Below, piece by piece: positions 48,208 through 57,311 of a DNA stretch of 64,000 nucleotides (the stretch's first letter is position 1; each line of letters begins with the position of its first letter). The notes beneath the pieces were generated by a model, which had not been told where the DNA came from, did no database searches, and saw nothing but the letters and a program-made list of their open reading frames with translations. Made by a program: the position numbers and the translations under genes. Location: contig CAWDQE010000021.1 in the NCBI GenBank assembly GCA_963804375.1, forward strand, positions 682,001 to 746,000, read 5' to 3'. Source of the stretch: JANXQG01 sp963804375 (GTDB lineage Bacteria > Planctomycetota > Planctomycetia > Pirellulales > Thermoguttaceae).

Positions 48208-49500
48208 TTACCTATCGTACAACTTGTCACCCCTGCGAATGGCGTCACGGTTGCGGAGTTCGGTCTCACGGCGTGCGGCGAACTTCTTCTCGCGCTGCTG
48301 GTCGGCCTCGCAAGGCACGAAGCCTTCCAGGTCGTCGCCTCGCGGACGCTTGGCCAGGTTCCCCTTGCCGGCTCCGATGATTGCCAGGGCTTCCTTGTAC
48401 TTTGGGTCGCCGTGGTCTTTGAACCGTTCCAGGCAGGGGCTCAATTCGGGGCGGTCGAAGCTCACGTCCGGCCCGGGGCAGCCGCTGAAGCTCCGCTGCG
48501 CGCCAAAGTCCCAGCCGGTCAGTTGCCCCAGCCGGCCGAGTTGCGCATTGTCCAACGGCACGCGGCCGGTCAGGCTGTTCGGGTAGGCGCTCATATAGGT
48601 GGGATAGTAGACGCCGTTCAGGTCCACCCAGGTAATGATGCGGTCGAGTTCCTCGGGCGTGAGTTTCAGGCTCTCGTGGCCGGGGTAGTTCGGCGTGCGG
48701 AGCACCTGCACGAGTCGGCTCGGGTGCGAGCCCCACGAGTAGGCCTGCTGGATCTCGGCCGGACCGGCGCCCACGCACTTGACGTAGCCCTTACGCCACA
48801 GTTCGACGTAGGCCGTATTGAAGGTCGTGGTGCGGTCGGCAGCGAGGTTCAGCCTCTTGCCCGCCTCTTGGCCATAGTCGTGGCAACGCACGCAATTCTT
48901 GGTAAACACGGGCTGCACCTCAGCCATGAAGCTGAACTCGCGCGGCGGGCCGTGCCACGGCTGGATGGCGCTCGGGCCACGGCGCAGGGCCAAGGGCATG
49001 CCTGCCTGCCGGTTCGCCGGCGGCGCGGCTCGCCGCTCGTCGTGACAGCCGACACAGGATGCCACCTCGCCGGCATGAACGTTCGCTCCGCTCCGCATCG
49101 ATTGGATCATCATGCCGCCGGCGTCCAGGAGCTGGAAGTAGACGAACGTGTCGGCCGGCACGCGGAAGTAGGCCGAACCGTCTTCCTCGACCGGCACCGT
49201 ACCCAGGATCCGCTTGTTTTCCAGGCTGTGCCAGTTCATGCCGGGGGCGGTGTAGCCCTGGCCGAACCAGGCCCCGGGCGACCAGTGCCGCTTCTCGGGC
49301 GATTCGACCACCCGGAGCGTCTTGACCGATCCGCGTTTTACGCCCTGCATGTGCGTGCCGCGATAGACGTCGGCCACGAGGAAGCAACCCGGCTCGGTAT
49401 CGAACTCGCATCGCGCGGGCAAGATCGGCGGGCGGGGCTGCGGCTTCAACGGCATCGGATCATAGCACCCCGGGCTATCGGCGCGCAGCAGGATCTCGTT
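48208..49500 (-). pseudogene. HzsA-like CxxCH protein, N-terminal half missing
   Basis: The readable frame begins around 49500, directly beside the end of the FGGY kinase gene, at NEILLRADSPGCYDPMPLKP. This matches about residue 485 (counted from the first in-frame codon) of the intact paralogue at 52001, so the beta-propeller half is gone. The remaining part has the DGSAYFRVPADTFVYFQLLD region, CVGCHD and CVRCHDYG (candidate haem c or metal sites) and the conserved C-terminus (DLNGVYYPTYMSAYPNS). It probably came from duplication of the neighbouring gene followed by deletion, with the junction near 49500. No start codon with an RBS is present. Confidence 0.8.
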
Positions 49501-49509
49501 GCCGCGCGG

Positions 49510-50771
49510 CTACGACCCTACGCCGGACAATAAGTCGGCGAGCCGTGATTGATCCAAGGCGGCTTGGCGGAAGATGGGCAAGAGCTGACGATAGATCCGC
49601 ATATGCTCTGGGCAGGGCACGGCACGGTCCTGAAGTTCTTGAACCCGGTCGATGTGGCTGAAATCGTCCCACAGTCCCGCCGCAACCGCGGCCACGGCCG
49701 CCGCGCCAGGGAGCCAGCTTCCTGGCCGATGTTCGTCTTGAGAATGTCGATCTCCCAAACGTCGGCGAAGATCTGCCGCCAGAGCTTACTGCGGCTCCCG
49801 CCGCCCACGACCATCATCTCGTTGCTTAGGTGATTGCGCACCCACTTCAGCGAGGTTCCGCTGGAGAAGATTGCCACAGCCGAGGTGAACATGCCCGGAA
49901 CGACGTGAGTGAACACGTACGGCTTGGCCATCTCGTCCAGCAAAGGCTGGCTCGACGACACGGCGATCCACGACGACGAGCCAAGCGAGGCGTAGATCCG
50001 CCCTTCCGCCACGTTCCGTGCTCCCAGGGCCATGCAAGAATTGTCCACGCCGCCGCACGCCACCTTCACCTCGCGCGGCAACCCCAACTCGCCGGCCGCT
50101 ACGGGCGTGAGTTGGCCGAGGATTTGCTGCGAGGGCACGATTTCCGGCAGCAAAGACCGCGGCAATTCGGCCGCGGCCAACAATTCGTCGCAGTAATCCC
50201 ATGCCAGCAGATCGTAGACACCGCTTCCCGACGCGTAGGAGTAGTCAGTGGCCATGCGGCCGGTCAGCCTATAGTTGATGTAGTCCTTCGTGCCGACGAT
50301 CTTGTGAATCGCGCGAAACATCTCCGGCTCGTGGTCACGAAACCAGAGGATCTTGAAGACCGTGTAGTGCGGCGGAGGAAAACCGTTGCCCGTGAGCCGA
50401 TACCAACGGGCTTCATCGATGCGGCGGAAGAAGGCGGCAGCCTGGGCTACCGGCCGTTTATCCGACCATATCGGGACCGCCTGGCGGAGCAGGCGACCGT
50501 CGGCACCAAGCGGAACGCAGCCCAGGCTATGGCCCGAGATCGCCAGACAGACGATGCTCCGCGGGTCGGTCATGCCGGTGGTCAACAACTGCCGGGTGCT
50601 TTGCACCACAGAATCCCACCATGCGGCCGGTCGCTGTTCGTGCCAGCCGGTCTGCGGATATTCGGTTTCGTAGGGCGCGAAGACCGATGCCAGGCAACGG
50701 CCCTCGGCATCGTAGAGCGACGCCTTGTTGCCGCCGGTACCCAGGTCATAGGCCAAAATCTTGTCGAGCAT
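49510..50771 (-). pseudogene. FGGY-family sugar kinase (xylulokinase-like), internal deletion and frameshift
   Basis: The N-terminal domain is good: ILAYDLGTGGNKASLYDAEG (phosphate loop), GWHEQRPAAWW, AISGHSLGCVPLG. The second domain has VACGGVDNSCMALGARN. GTSLKWVRNHLSNEMMVVGGGS joins two segments that in full-length xylulokinases are about 100 residues apart, so the middle of domain II is missing in frame. At about 49715 the frame changes, and the true C-terminus (GAAAVAAVAAGLWDDFSHID, ending LADLLSGVGS) continues in another frame to 49510. The family phosphorylates ketoses such as xylulose. This copy is unlikely to be active. It ends right at the truncated HzsA-like gene. Confidence 0.82.
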
Positions 50772-50878
50772 GGGATGACCTCATGATGCTTCTGCCGGTA
50801 TCACACGGTTGACGGAATTCTGTAGGGAAGGGGTTCAGTTCCGTTCCGCCGGCCTTGAAACGCCATCGAGGGCGTTCT

Positions 50879-51028
50879 CTACAGGTGCTCCGATGATACC
50901 TCGACCGCGCCGCCGGGCAACGCGGCGCACTGCTTTAGGATTTTGATTCCCGAATCGAGACCGACCCCAAAGCGGCTGACGCCGCGACGGACCATCTCCA
51001 GCACTGTATCCGCAACCGTCAATTTCAT
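50879..51028 (-). CDS. Small ORF between SDR and FGGY genes, possibly a remnant
   Basis: 49 residues (KLTVADTVLEMVRRGVSRFG, then GIKILKQCAALPGGAVEVSS), codon use like the neighbours. It may be the joined ends of a larger gene. I do not recognise the family. It lies in the same direction as its neighbours. Confidence 0.35.
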   Translation of the reverse strand: MKLTVADTVLEMVRRGVSRFGVGLDSGIKILKQCAALPGGAVEVSSEHL

Positions 51029-51050
51029 GACAGACTCCATGTCCGTTAAG

Positions 51051-51989
51051 TCATTGGATGCCGAAAGCTGCCTTGAATGCATCGGCGATCTCGGGATGAA
51101 AGTCAGCGTTGATGCCGTCGGCGTCGTAGGAGAGTCCCAACGCGTCGAGGTCGTGCTTCATCTGGACGGTTTCTGCCGCGGGGCTGACGCGGGGGGGCAC
51201 GGCGCGGGACAACGGCGTTAGCCAGGCGTTGAGCGTGTGGCCGCCATCGACCATCAGGTCGTGTCCCGTAACGTAATCTGACGCGGCCGAAGCGAGAAAG
51301 ATGACGGCTCCATGCAGATCCTCGGGCCGTTCCATGTAGCCCAAGGGGGTTAATTCGCGGATTCGCTGCCGCGCCGCCAGCGGCGTGGAAGCGTGCATCG
51401 GCGTGAGCAGGTAACTGGGGCTGATGCAATTGACATTGATATTGTATCGGCCCCACTCGGCAGCCAGCGTCTTGGTCATATGAACCACGCCCGCCTTGGA
51501 CGCGTCGTACGAGGCGTTGCAGTTAGCGATCGTCGCCGACATGGAAGCGATGTTAATGATCTTCCCTTCGACCGGCGTCTGCCGCAGCATCTGCTGGGCC
51601 TCGGCCTGTGCACAAAGGAATACGCCGGTCAGGTTGACGGCGATGACCTTGTCCCAATCGGTCTGCGGCAGCGATTCATCAGCGCCCAGGATGGCGATGC
51701 CCGCGTTGTTCACGGCGATATCAAGGCGGCCGAAGTACCGGGCGATGCGGCAGACCATCTCCTGCACCTGTTCTCGTTGGGTGACGTTGCAACGGACCCA
51801 CAAGGAGTCACGACCCAGGGAGCGAATTTCTTCGACCGTCTTCAAGCCCGCTCGCTCGTTGAGGTCGACAATGGCTACGTCGGCGCCGGCCTTGGCCAGC
51901 GCGATCGCACAACCGCGGCCGATGCCCATCGCGGCGCCGGTCACGGAGGCCTTCTTCCCGGTGAGATCGAACAGTGAAAGATCGGAAAT
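51051..51989 (-). CDS. Short-chain dehydrogenase/reductase, probable ATT start
   Basis: About 312 residues. The cofactor motif TGAAMGIG, NNAG (residues about 98-101), catalytic Ser in INIASMS, YDASK (Tyr/Lys) and the GG-containing C-terminus (DGGHTLNAW) define a classical SDR. The first ATG in frame lies inside the cofactor motif and would remove strand beta-1. Upstream codons read SDLSLFDLTGKKASVTG and begin at ATT 51989, which has AGGAG 8 nt upstream. An ATT start, or a mutated ATG, is the best explanation. AGGAG directly follows the stop of the HzsA-like gene (11-bp gap), so the two are co-translated. The substrate is probably a sugar or polyol, given the adjacent FGGY kinase. Confidence 0.88.
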   Translation of the reverse strand: MSDLSLFDLTGKKASVTGAAMGIGRGCAIALAKAGADVAIVDLNERAGLKTVEEIRSLGRDSLWVRCNVTQREQVQEMVCRIARYFGRLDIAVNNAGIAILGADESLPQTDWDKVIAVNLTGVFLCAQAEAQQMLRQTPVEGKIINIASMSATIANCNASYDASKAGVVHMTKTLAAEWGRYNINVNCISPSYLLTPMHASTPLAARQRIRELTPLGYMERPEDLHGAVIFLASAASDYVTGHDLMVDGGHTLNAWLTPLSRAVPPRVSPAAETVQMKHDLDALGLSYDADGINADFHPEIADAFKAAFGIQ

Positions 51990-52000
51990 GGTATGTTCTC

Positions 52001-54562
52001 CTAATCGTGTTTCTTTTGCCCGGCAACGATGGCCGCCCGCGCCCGGGCCTCGGCTTGCTGGAGCCTGTCAAACTTGCATTGCTGCTCGATCTCAATTGGG
52101 TTATCGAGCTTGAAGCCGGGCATGTCGGGACGGGGGTGCTTTGCCAGCGCCTCCTTGCCGGCCTGCAGGATCGCCAGCGCCTCGTTGCGGCGAGGATCGT
52201 TCCTGTCCGGAATCCGCGCCAGGCAGGGGCTGATTTCCGGGCGAGTGAAGTTCGCTTGCAACATATCGCCGGCGACGTTCACGCCGGTCAGGCTGGCGAG
52301 CTTCTGCACCTGATTGCCGTCGAGCGGACACCGCCCGAAGGAATTGTCGCGATACGTGCCCGCGGCATACTCGGGGTAATACGGGGCGTTGATGTCGATC
52401 CAGGTGACGATGCGGTCGAAATCCTCGCGGCTGAGTTTCACCTGGCGGTCGATCTCCGTCTTGCCGTGACCTCTTAGAAGGACTTCCGCCAGGCGACTGA
52501 CGTGCGAGCCCCAGGTCAAGGGCATCAGCACCTGCGCCGGGCCGGCCCCCACGACTTGAACATAACCTTTCTTGCGAAGTTCCACGTACGAAGTGTTGAA
52601 GCACGAGTTGAGGTCCCCTGCCAGGTTGAGCTTCTTGCCCGCGTCCTTGCCATAGTCGTGACACGATACGCAATTCCGGTCGAAGGCCGGCTGGACCTCG
52701 GCGAGGTAGCCGAAGTTTCGCGGCGGGCCGTACCAAGGCGTCAGCTTGCTCGGCCCCCGCCGCATGGCCAACGGCGCGGTGTTGGCGGCGGCGCCGAGTC
52801 GATACTCGTGGCAGCCGACGCACCCGGCATGCTCACCCGGCCGCGCAGTCGTGCCGCTCCGCATCGACTGCACAAGCATGCCCTTCTCGTCCAACAATTG
52901 GAAGTAGACGAACTTGTCTGCCGGGACGGCGAAGTATGCGCTGCCGTCGGCCTCCACAGGCACCGTGCCGAGGATGGCCTTGTTGTTGAAGTCGTTCCAG
53001 GCCATGCCCGGCGCCTGTTGCCCGGTGCCGCCGTCCCAACCGGGGTGCGTCCAGAAGCGTTTCTCGGGCGACTCGACGACGCGAAGTTGCTTGATGGCGC
53101 CGCGTTTGACCTTTTCCATGCCGGTGCCAACATACACGTTCGATACGTAGAAGTACCCTTCGGTCTTGCTGAGATCGACGCGTGAGGGGATGAGCGGGGG
53201 CCTTGCCCGCGCAGCCAGCGGTCGGGCGTTATAGCACCCCGGGCCTTCGACATGCACCAGGATCTCGTTTCCGAAGACGTCCAGCAGGTAGATCCCCATC
53301 TGTTCGCCCTGCCCGGTCATCCGCGAGCAAAGGAAGTAATTGGCGGAGAGTGGATAGGGGTTCTGGTATTTGGGATGAACGCCGCCAAACGTGTCGTACC
53401 CCCCGTGGTCGACCAGATCGATGGCTGAAGCGGGCCAGGTCCGCAGCACCGGCGCGCGGCCGTCCACACCCAACCGCCGGTCGAGAATCGCCAGCGCCCC
53501 CCAAGGCCGGTCGTGACAGGAGGAGAACGTGCAGATCACCTGCTCCGTGCCGGGGATGGCGCGGGCTTCGAGTTTCGCCCCCGGCGATTCGGTGCTGTTG
53601 CCGTAATACACCGCGTGGTTGGTGCCGTCCGTGTTGGTCGTCCACAGGCCCTGCGCATTGCCGAAGTTGCGGTCGACATACTCCCAGCGGTCGTAAATCA
53701 CGCGGCCATCGGGCAACAGCGAGGCGTGTCCCTCGTGCAGCGTACTGTGGCCGATCTGTTGGATGTTCGCCCCGTCGGCCTCCATGGTGAAAAGGTTGCC
53801 CATGATATGCCGGTTGCACATGCAGTACTTGGGCTCGCGGGTCGACGTGAAGAGGATCTGGCCGTTGGGCAGGTAAATCGGGTCGATATCGCTGACGCCC
53901 GGACCGAAGGTCAGTTGCTTCAAGGTCGTGCCGTCGATGTTGATCTCGTAGAGGTGATAATCGTCGCTGGCATCCAATCGCATCGAAAAGAGGATTCTTT
54001 TGCCATCGAAGCTGATATCGGGATCCCTTACAACACCCTTGGGCGCTTCGTATACGATGGTCGCCGTTGCGGCGGATAAGGCGGCCGCTTTGCCATCAGG
54101 CCCGGGAGGAACTACGACCATCGTCTTCAGTGCGCCCCCGCCGCGGAAGCTACCGGTGTTGATCTCGCCTGTCTGGAACATTGTCTCGGTGTTGTGATGA
54201 TCGGGTGCATACTGCGCCCGCACGACGAACAACAACGGCTGGCCGCTCAGCAGGGGATTGGCGAGCAATGCCTCGCGTCGCAAGGTCTCGAACTCCTGTT
54301 GAAGCTCCTTCACCTTGGGGCCAGTCGCCGCTGGGATCTCGCTTTCGATGTGATCCAGCCTCGCCAGATAATGCTGGCCCTGCGGGTAACGCCCCGCGAA
54401 GTTGGCGATCAGGTCGTTGACAGCCAAGCGGACGGCCTGTCCGCCGACAAGTTCAGCCGCCTGGGTCTGGAACGTTACGACCGCTGTCGCGCAACACAGC
54501 GCGATGAATACGGCCCGCGGGATCGACGGTACGATCTTCAGCAGGGAGGGTTTTCTCCACAT
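52001..54562 (-). CDS. HzsA-like secreted protein (TolB-like propeller plus CxxCH domains)
   Basis: Start taken at ATG 54562 (MWRKPSLLK), 853 residues with a signal peptide (VFIALCCATAVVTFQTQAAE). The N-terminal half is a TolB/PD40-type beta-propeller: DPDISFDGKRILFSMR, SDIDPIYLPNGQILFTSTRE, HASLLPDGRVIYDRWEY. It is followed by the hydrazine-synthase-alpha middle-domain-like region (GYDTFGGVHPKYQNPYPLS, EQMGIYLLDVFGNEIL). Two CxxCH motifs (CVGCH, CVSCH) suggest covalent haem c. Planctomycetes have many such proteins that are not part of anammox, and the function is unknown. It precedes an SDR gene at 11 bp and has a half-length duplicate at 48208. Confidence 0.88.
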   Translation of the reverse strand: MWRKPSLLKIVPSIPRAVFIALCCATAVVTFQTQAAELVGGQAVRLAVNDLIANFAGRYPQGQHYLARLDHIESEIPAATGPKVKELQQEFETLRREALLANPLLSGQPLLFVVRAQYAPDHHNTETMFQTGEINTGSFRGGGALKTMVVVPPGPDGKAAALSAATATIVYEAPKGVVRDPDISFDGKRILFSMRLDASDDYHLYEINIDGTTLKQLTFGPGVSDIDPIYLPNGQILFTSTREPKYCMCNRHIMGNLFTMEADGANIQQIGHSTLHEGHASLLPDGRVIYDRWEYVDRNFGNAQGLWTTNTDGTNHAVYYGNSTESPGAKLEARAIPGTEQVICTFSSCHDRPWGALAILDRRLGVDGRAPVLRTWPASAIDLVDHGGYDTFGGVHPKYQNPYPLSANYFLCSRMTGQGEQMGIYLLDVFGNEILVHVEGPGCYNARPLAARARPPLIPSRVDLSKTEGYFYVSNVYVGTGMEKVKRGAIKQLRVVESPEKRFWTHPGWDGGTGQQAPGMAWNDFNNKAILGTVPVEADGSAYFAVPADKFVYFQLLDEKGMLVQSMRSGTTARPGEHAGCVGCHEYRLGAAANTAPLAMRRGPSKLTPWYGPPRNFGYLAEVQPAFDRNCVSCHDYGKDAGKKLNLAGDLNSCFNTSYVELRKKGYVQVVGAGPAQVLMPLTWGSHVSRLAEVLLRGHGKTEIDRQVKLSREDFDRIVTWIDINAPYYPEYAAGTYRDNSFGRCPLDGNQVQKLASLTGVNVAGDMLQANFTRPEISPCLARIPDRNDPRRNEALAILQAGKEALAKHPRPDMPGFKLDNPIEIEQQCKFDRLQQAEARARAAIVAGQKKHD

Positions 54563-54731
54563 CACGGCAACCTTTGGTTGGTATCTCTCAGTTTGGCCCC
54601 CTCTAAGATAGGCTCTGGGCGACAAACATCCTCCTATGGTAACAAAGCGGCTCGCGACCTTCCAGCCAGCGAGCCAAACGTTGGCCGACAATTCAGTCCT
54701 TTGGCGGTCCCCCCCACAGAATGTGAGCGGC

Positions 54732-54759
54732 TCGGTTCACTGGTGTCCCATCAAGTCAT
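54732..54759. repeat. 28-bp repeat, copy 2
   Basis: Partner of 48061-48088. It lies in a region without an intact gene. Confidence 0.5.
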
Positions 54760-54789
54760 CCAGTTCCAGGACGTGCCAGAACACAGCCC

Positions 54790-55240
54790 CGTGTGGGGCA
54801 CTCCTCCGAGTGAAGGACCCCAAGACGGGCAAGCACCACGGTGTAGGTGTGATCAATGTGGCCAACGAGGGCATTTACCCCGTGCTCGATACGCTGGTGG
54901 GCGAGTTGTGCGAGGTCTTTCAGTCATCCCCCTACATTCATACCGGCGGTGATGAGTACTTGTGGCCGGAGTTCCTCAAGACGGAGGAGGCTCAGCAGTA
55001 CATGAAGCAAGAAGGCATGGACTTGGACCGCTTGCAAACGTACTTCCGGAAATACATTTGGGCCCGGTCCACGCGGCGGCCAAACAACTCGGTAGCAAGC
55101 AGATCAGCATGTTCCTGGAAACCGGGGTCCCGATCGCTCAGCGAACAGACTGGCTTCGGGGTAAGATCGTTGAATCGGAAATGTCAGATATGGCAGCCAT
55201 TCAGGCCGATCAGCAACCGTCCGATACCGGCAGGAGATAA
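54790..55240 (+). pseudogene. GH20 (beta-N-acetylhexosaminidase) remnant
   Basis: From about 54800 the sequence reads HHGVGVINVANEGIYPVLDT, then SSPYIHTGGDEYLWPEFLKT. The GGDE motif carries the catalytic Asp-Glu pair of family GH20. The frame breaks at about 55065, and another frame continues with HAAAKQLGSKQISMFLETG to a stop at 55238-55240. About 120 of the usual 500+ residues remain. No start codon or signal peptide is present. Confidence 0.7.
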
Positions 55241-55245
55241 CGACT

Positions 55246-55728
55246 TTGAAACTTTTTTTCTTTACCCTCGCTGCACTGCTACTGCCGCTGGCCGCGCTGC
55301 ACACCGCTGATGCGGCCAAACCGGCGAGACCAAATGTCCTCTTTCTGTTCAGTGATGACCAGCGGTTCGACACGATCCACGCGCTGGGCAACGGCTATAT
55401 CCGCACGCCGCACATCGACCGGCTTGCGCAGTCCGGCACCGTGTTTAGCAACGCCTACATCATGGGCGGCACCAGCGGCGCCGTTTGCATGCCGTCGCGG
55501 GCCATGCTTATGTCCGGCCGCACGCTCTTCCGCATCGAGAACGACCTCAAAGGTCAGACCACCTGGCCCGAGAAGTTTGGCCAGGCCGGGTATTCCACTT
55601 TCTTGCTGAAGGACTGGCAACAGAAACTCGGCGATACCCAGCCGTTGACGACCGACAAACCACAGTCGCTCACCTTCGACTTCAGCAAGGTCAAAGTCCG
55701 CACACGACCCAAGTCAGGTATGGAATGA
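55246..55728 (+). pseudogene. Sulfatase with the middle deleted
   Basis: 160 residues read from TTG 55246 (AGGAG 9 nt upstream). It starts like an intact secreted sulfatase: signal peptide, PNVLFLFSDDQRFDTIHALG (metal-binding Asp pair), and CMPSRAMLMSGR, the formylglycine signature. After AGYSTFLL (about residue 122) it jumps straight to DWQQKLGDTQPLTTDKPQS, a typical sulfatase C-terminus. Roughly 300 residues with most of the catalytic site are absent, but the frame is kept. The stop overlaps the ATG of the next sulfatase. It would be a non-functional product. Confidence 0.8.
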
Positions 55729-57173
55729 TGAAACAACTCCTACCTCTGTCCGCCGCCCTGCTACTTGCGCCGCTGGCGGCAATACACGCCTCAGACGTGG
55801 CGAGATCGGCCAAGCCCAACATCATCTTCTTCCTCGTGGATGACATGGGCTGGACGGATGTCGGATACATGGGGTCGACGTTTTACGACACGCCGCACAT
55901 CGACCGCCTGGCTGCGCAGGGCATGAGGTTTAACCAGGCGTATTCGGCTTGCACAGTCTGTTCGCCGACGCGGGCCGCGATTCTCACGGGGCAGTATCCC
56001 GCGCGGTTGCACATCACCGATTGGATCCCGGGGCACGTGCGGCCCTTCGCAAGACTCAAGGTGCCGGACTGGACGATGCACCTTCCGCTGGAAACGATGA
56101 ACCTCGCGCGGCTGCTCAAACCGGCGGGCTTCACAGGGGCAAGCATCGGCAAGTGGCACCTAGGCGGCCCGGCATTCTATCCCGACAAGCAAGGTTTCGA
56201 CGTGAATATCGCCGGCACGGCCGCCGGCCAGCCACCAAGTTACTTTGCCCCGTACAGGATCGCCACGTTGCCGGACGGCCCCGCCGGTGAATTCCTCAGC
56301 GACCGACTCACGGACGAGGCGCTGAAATTCATCGAGACGAACAAGGACCAGCCGTTCTTACTGTACCTGCCGCATTACGCCGTCCACACGCCCCTGATGG
56401 CCAAGCCGCACGTTATCGAGAAATACAAGAAGAAAGCCGACCCGCACGCGCCGCAGCACAACGCGGTTTACGCCGGCCTTGTCGAGAGCGTTGACGACAG
56501 CATCGGCCGCATCATGCAGAAACTCGACGAACTGAAACTTGCCGGCAATACGATCGTGATCTTCAATTCCGACAACGGCGGTCTCATCGGCTCCACCGTG
56601 AATCTCGGCTTGCGGGCCGGTAAGGGGTCGTCCTACGAAGGCGGTGTGCGCGTGCCGCTGATCGTCAAATGGCCCGGCGTCACAATGGCCGGCAGCGTCT
56701 GCGAAACACCGGTCATCAGCGTAGACTATCTGCCCACGATCCTTGAGATGACTGGCATCAAGGATGGTTCGAAGCAGCCACTGGACGGCGAAAGCCTGGT
56801 GCCGCTGCTCAAGCAGGCCGGGCCACTGAAACGCGACGCGATCTACTGGCACTACCCGCATTACCATCCGGGCGGCGCGACGCCCTATGGCGCGGTTCGC
56901 CAAGGCGATTTCAAGCTCATCGAATTCTACGAGGACAATCACGTCGAGTTATACAACCTCAAGGACGATCTCGCCGAAAAGAACGACCTGGTGAAAACTA
57001 TGCCCGACCAGGCCGCAGCCCTGCGTCGGAAACTTCACCAGTGGCGCGACAGCGTTGGTGCCCAGATGCCGGCCCCCAACCCCGACTACCGTCCGAACGC
57101 TCCCGCACCGAAGTCCAAGAAGGCGAAGAAACGCGCCGTCGCCGAAATCCAGCGAGTCTTGGAGGAATCCTGA
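55725..57173 (+). CDS. Secreted type I sulfatase
   Basis: 482 residues. Tandem ATGs are at 55725 and 55728; the former overlaps the preceding stop. The signal peptide is LLPLSAALLLAPLAAIHASD. The metal-binding motif is NIIFFLVDDMGWTDVGYMG, and the signature CSPTRAAILTG (about residue 80) carries the Cys converted to formylglycine. GKWHLGG and NSDNGG (metal Asn/Asp) complete the active site. The Lys/Ala/Pro-rich C-terminal tail (PAPKSKKAKKRAVAEIQRVL) is common in planctomycete sulfatases. It needs a formylglycine-generating enzyme encoded elsewhere. The substrate is a sulfate ester on a polysaccharide, and the subfamily cannot be assigned by eye. Confidence 0.95.
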   Translation: MMKQLLPLSAALLLAPLAAIHASDVARSAKPNIIFFLVDDMGWTDVGYMGSTFYDTPHIDRLAAQGMRFNQAYSACTVCSPTRAAILTGQYPARLHITDWIPGHVRPFARLKVPDWTMHLPLETMNLARLLKPAGFTGASIGKWHLGGPAFYPDKQGFDVNIAGTAAGQPPSYFAPYRIATLPDGPAGEFLSDRLTDEALKFIETNKDQPFLLYLPHYAVHTPLMAKPHVIEKYKKKADPHAPQHNAVYAGLVESVDDSIGRIMQKLDELKLAGNTIVIFNSDNGGLIGSTVNLGLRAGKGSSYEGGVRVPLIVKWPGVTMAGSVCETPVISVDYLPTILEMTGIKDGSKQPLDGESLVPLLKQAGPLKRDAIYWHYPHYHPGGATPYGAVRQGDFKLIEFYEDNHVELYNLKDDLAEKNDLVKTMPDQAAALRRKLHQWRDSVGAQMPAPNPDYRPNAPAPKSKKAKKRAVAEIQRVLEES

Positions 57174-57311
57174 CCCATCACGATTGGCTTCGTATTTGAT
57201 GAACGAGAACCAGATATGCGGTACTTGCCCATAATTGCCCGCGCTCTTGCCGCCCTGCCAGGATATACTGGAAGTGGTTTCACAACAGCGGTGGTGCCAG
57301 GGAATTGCACG

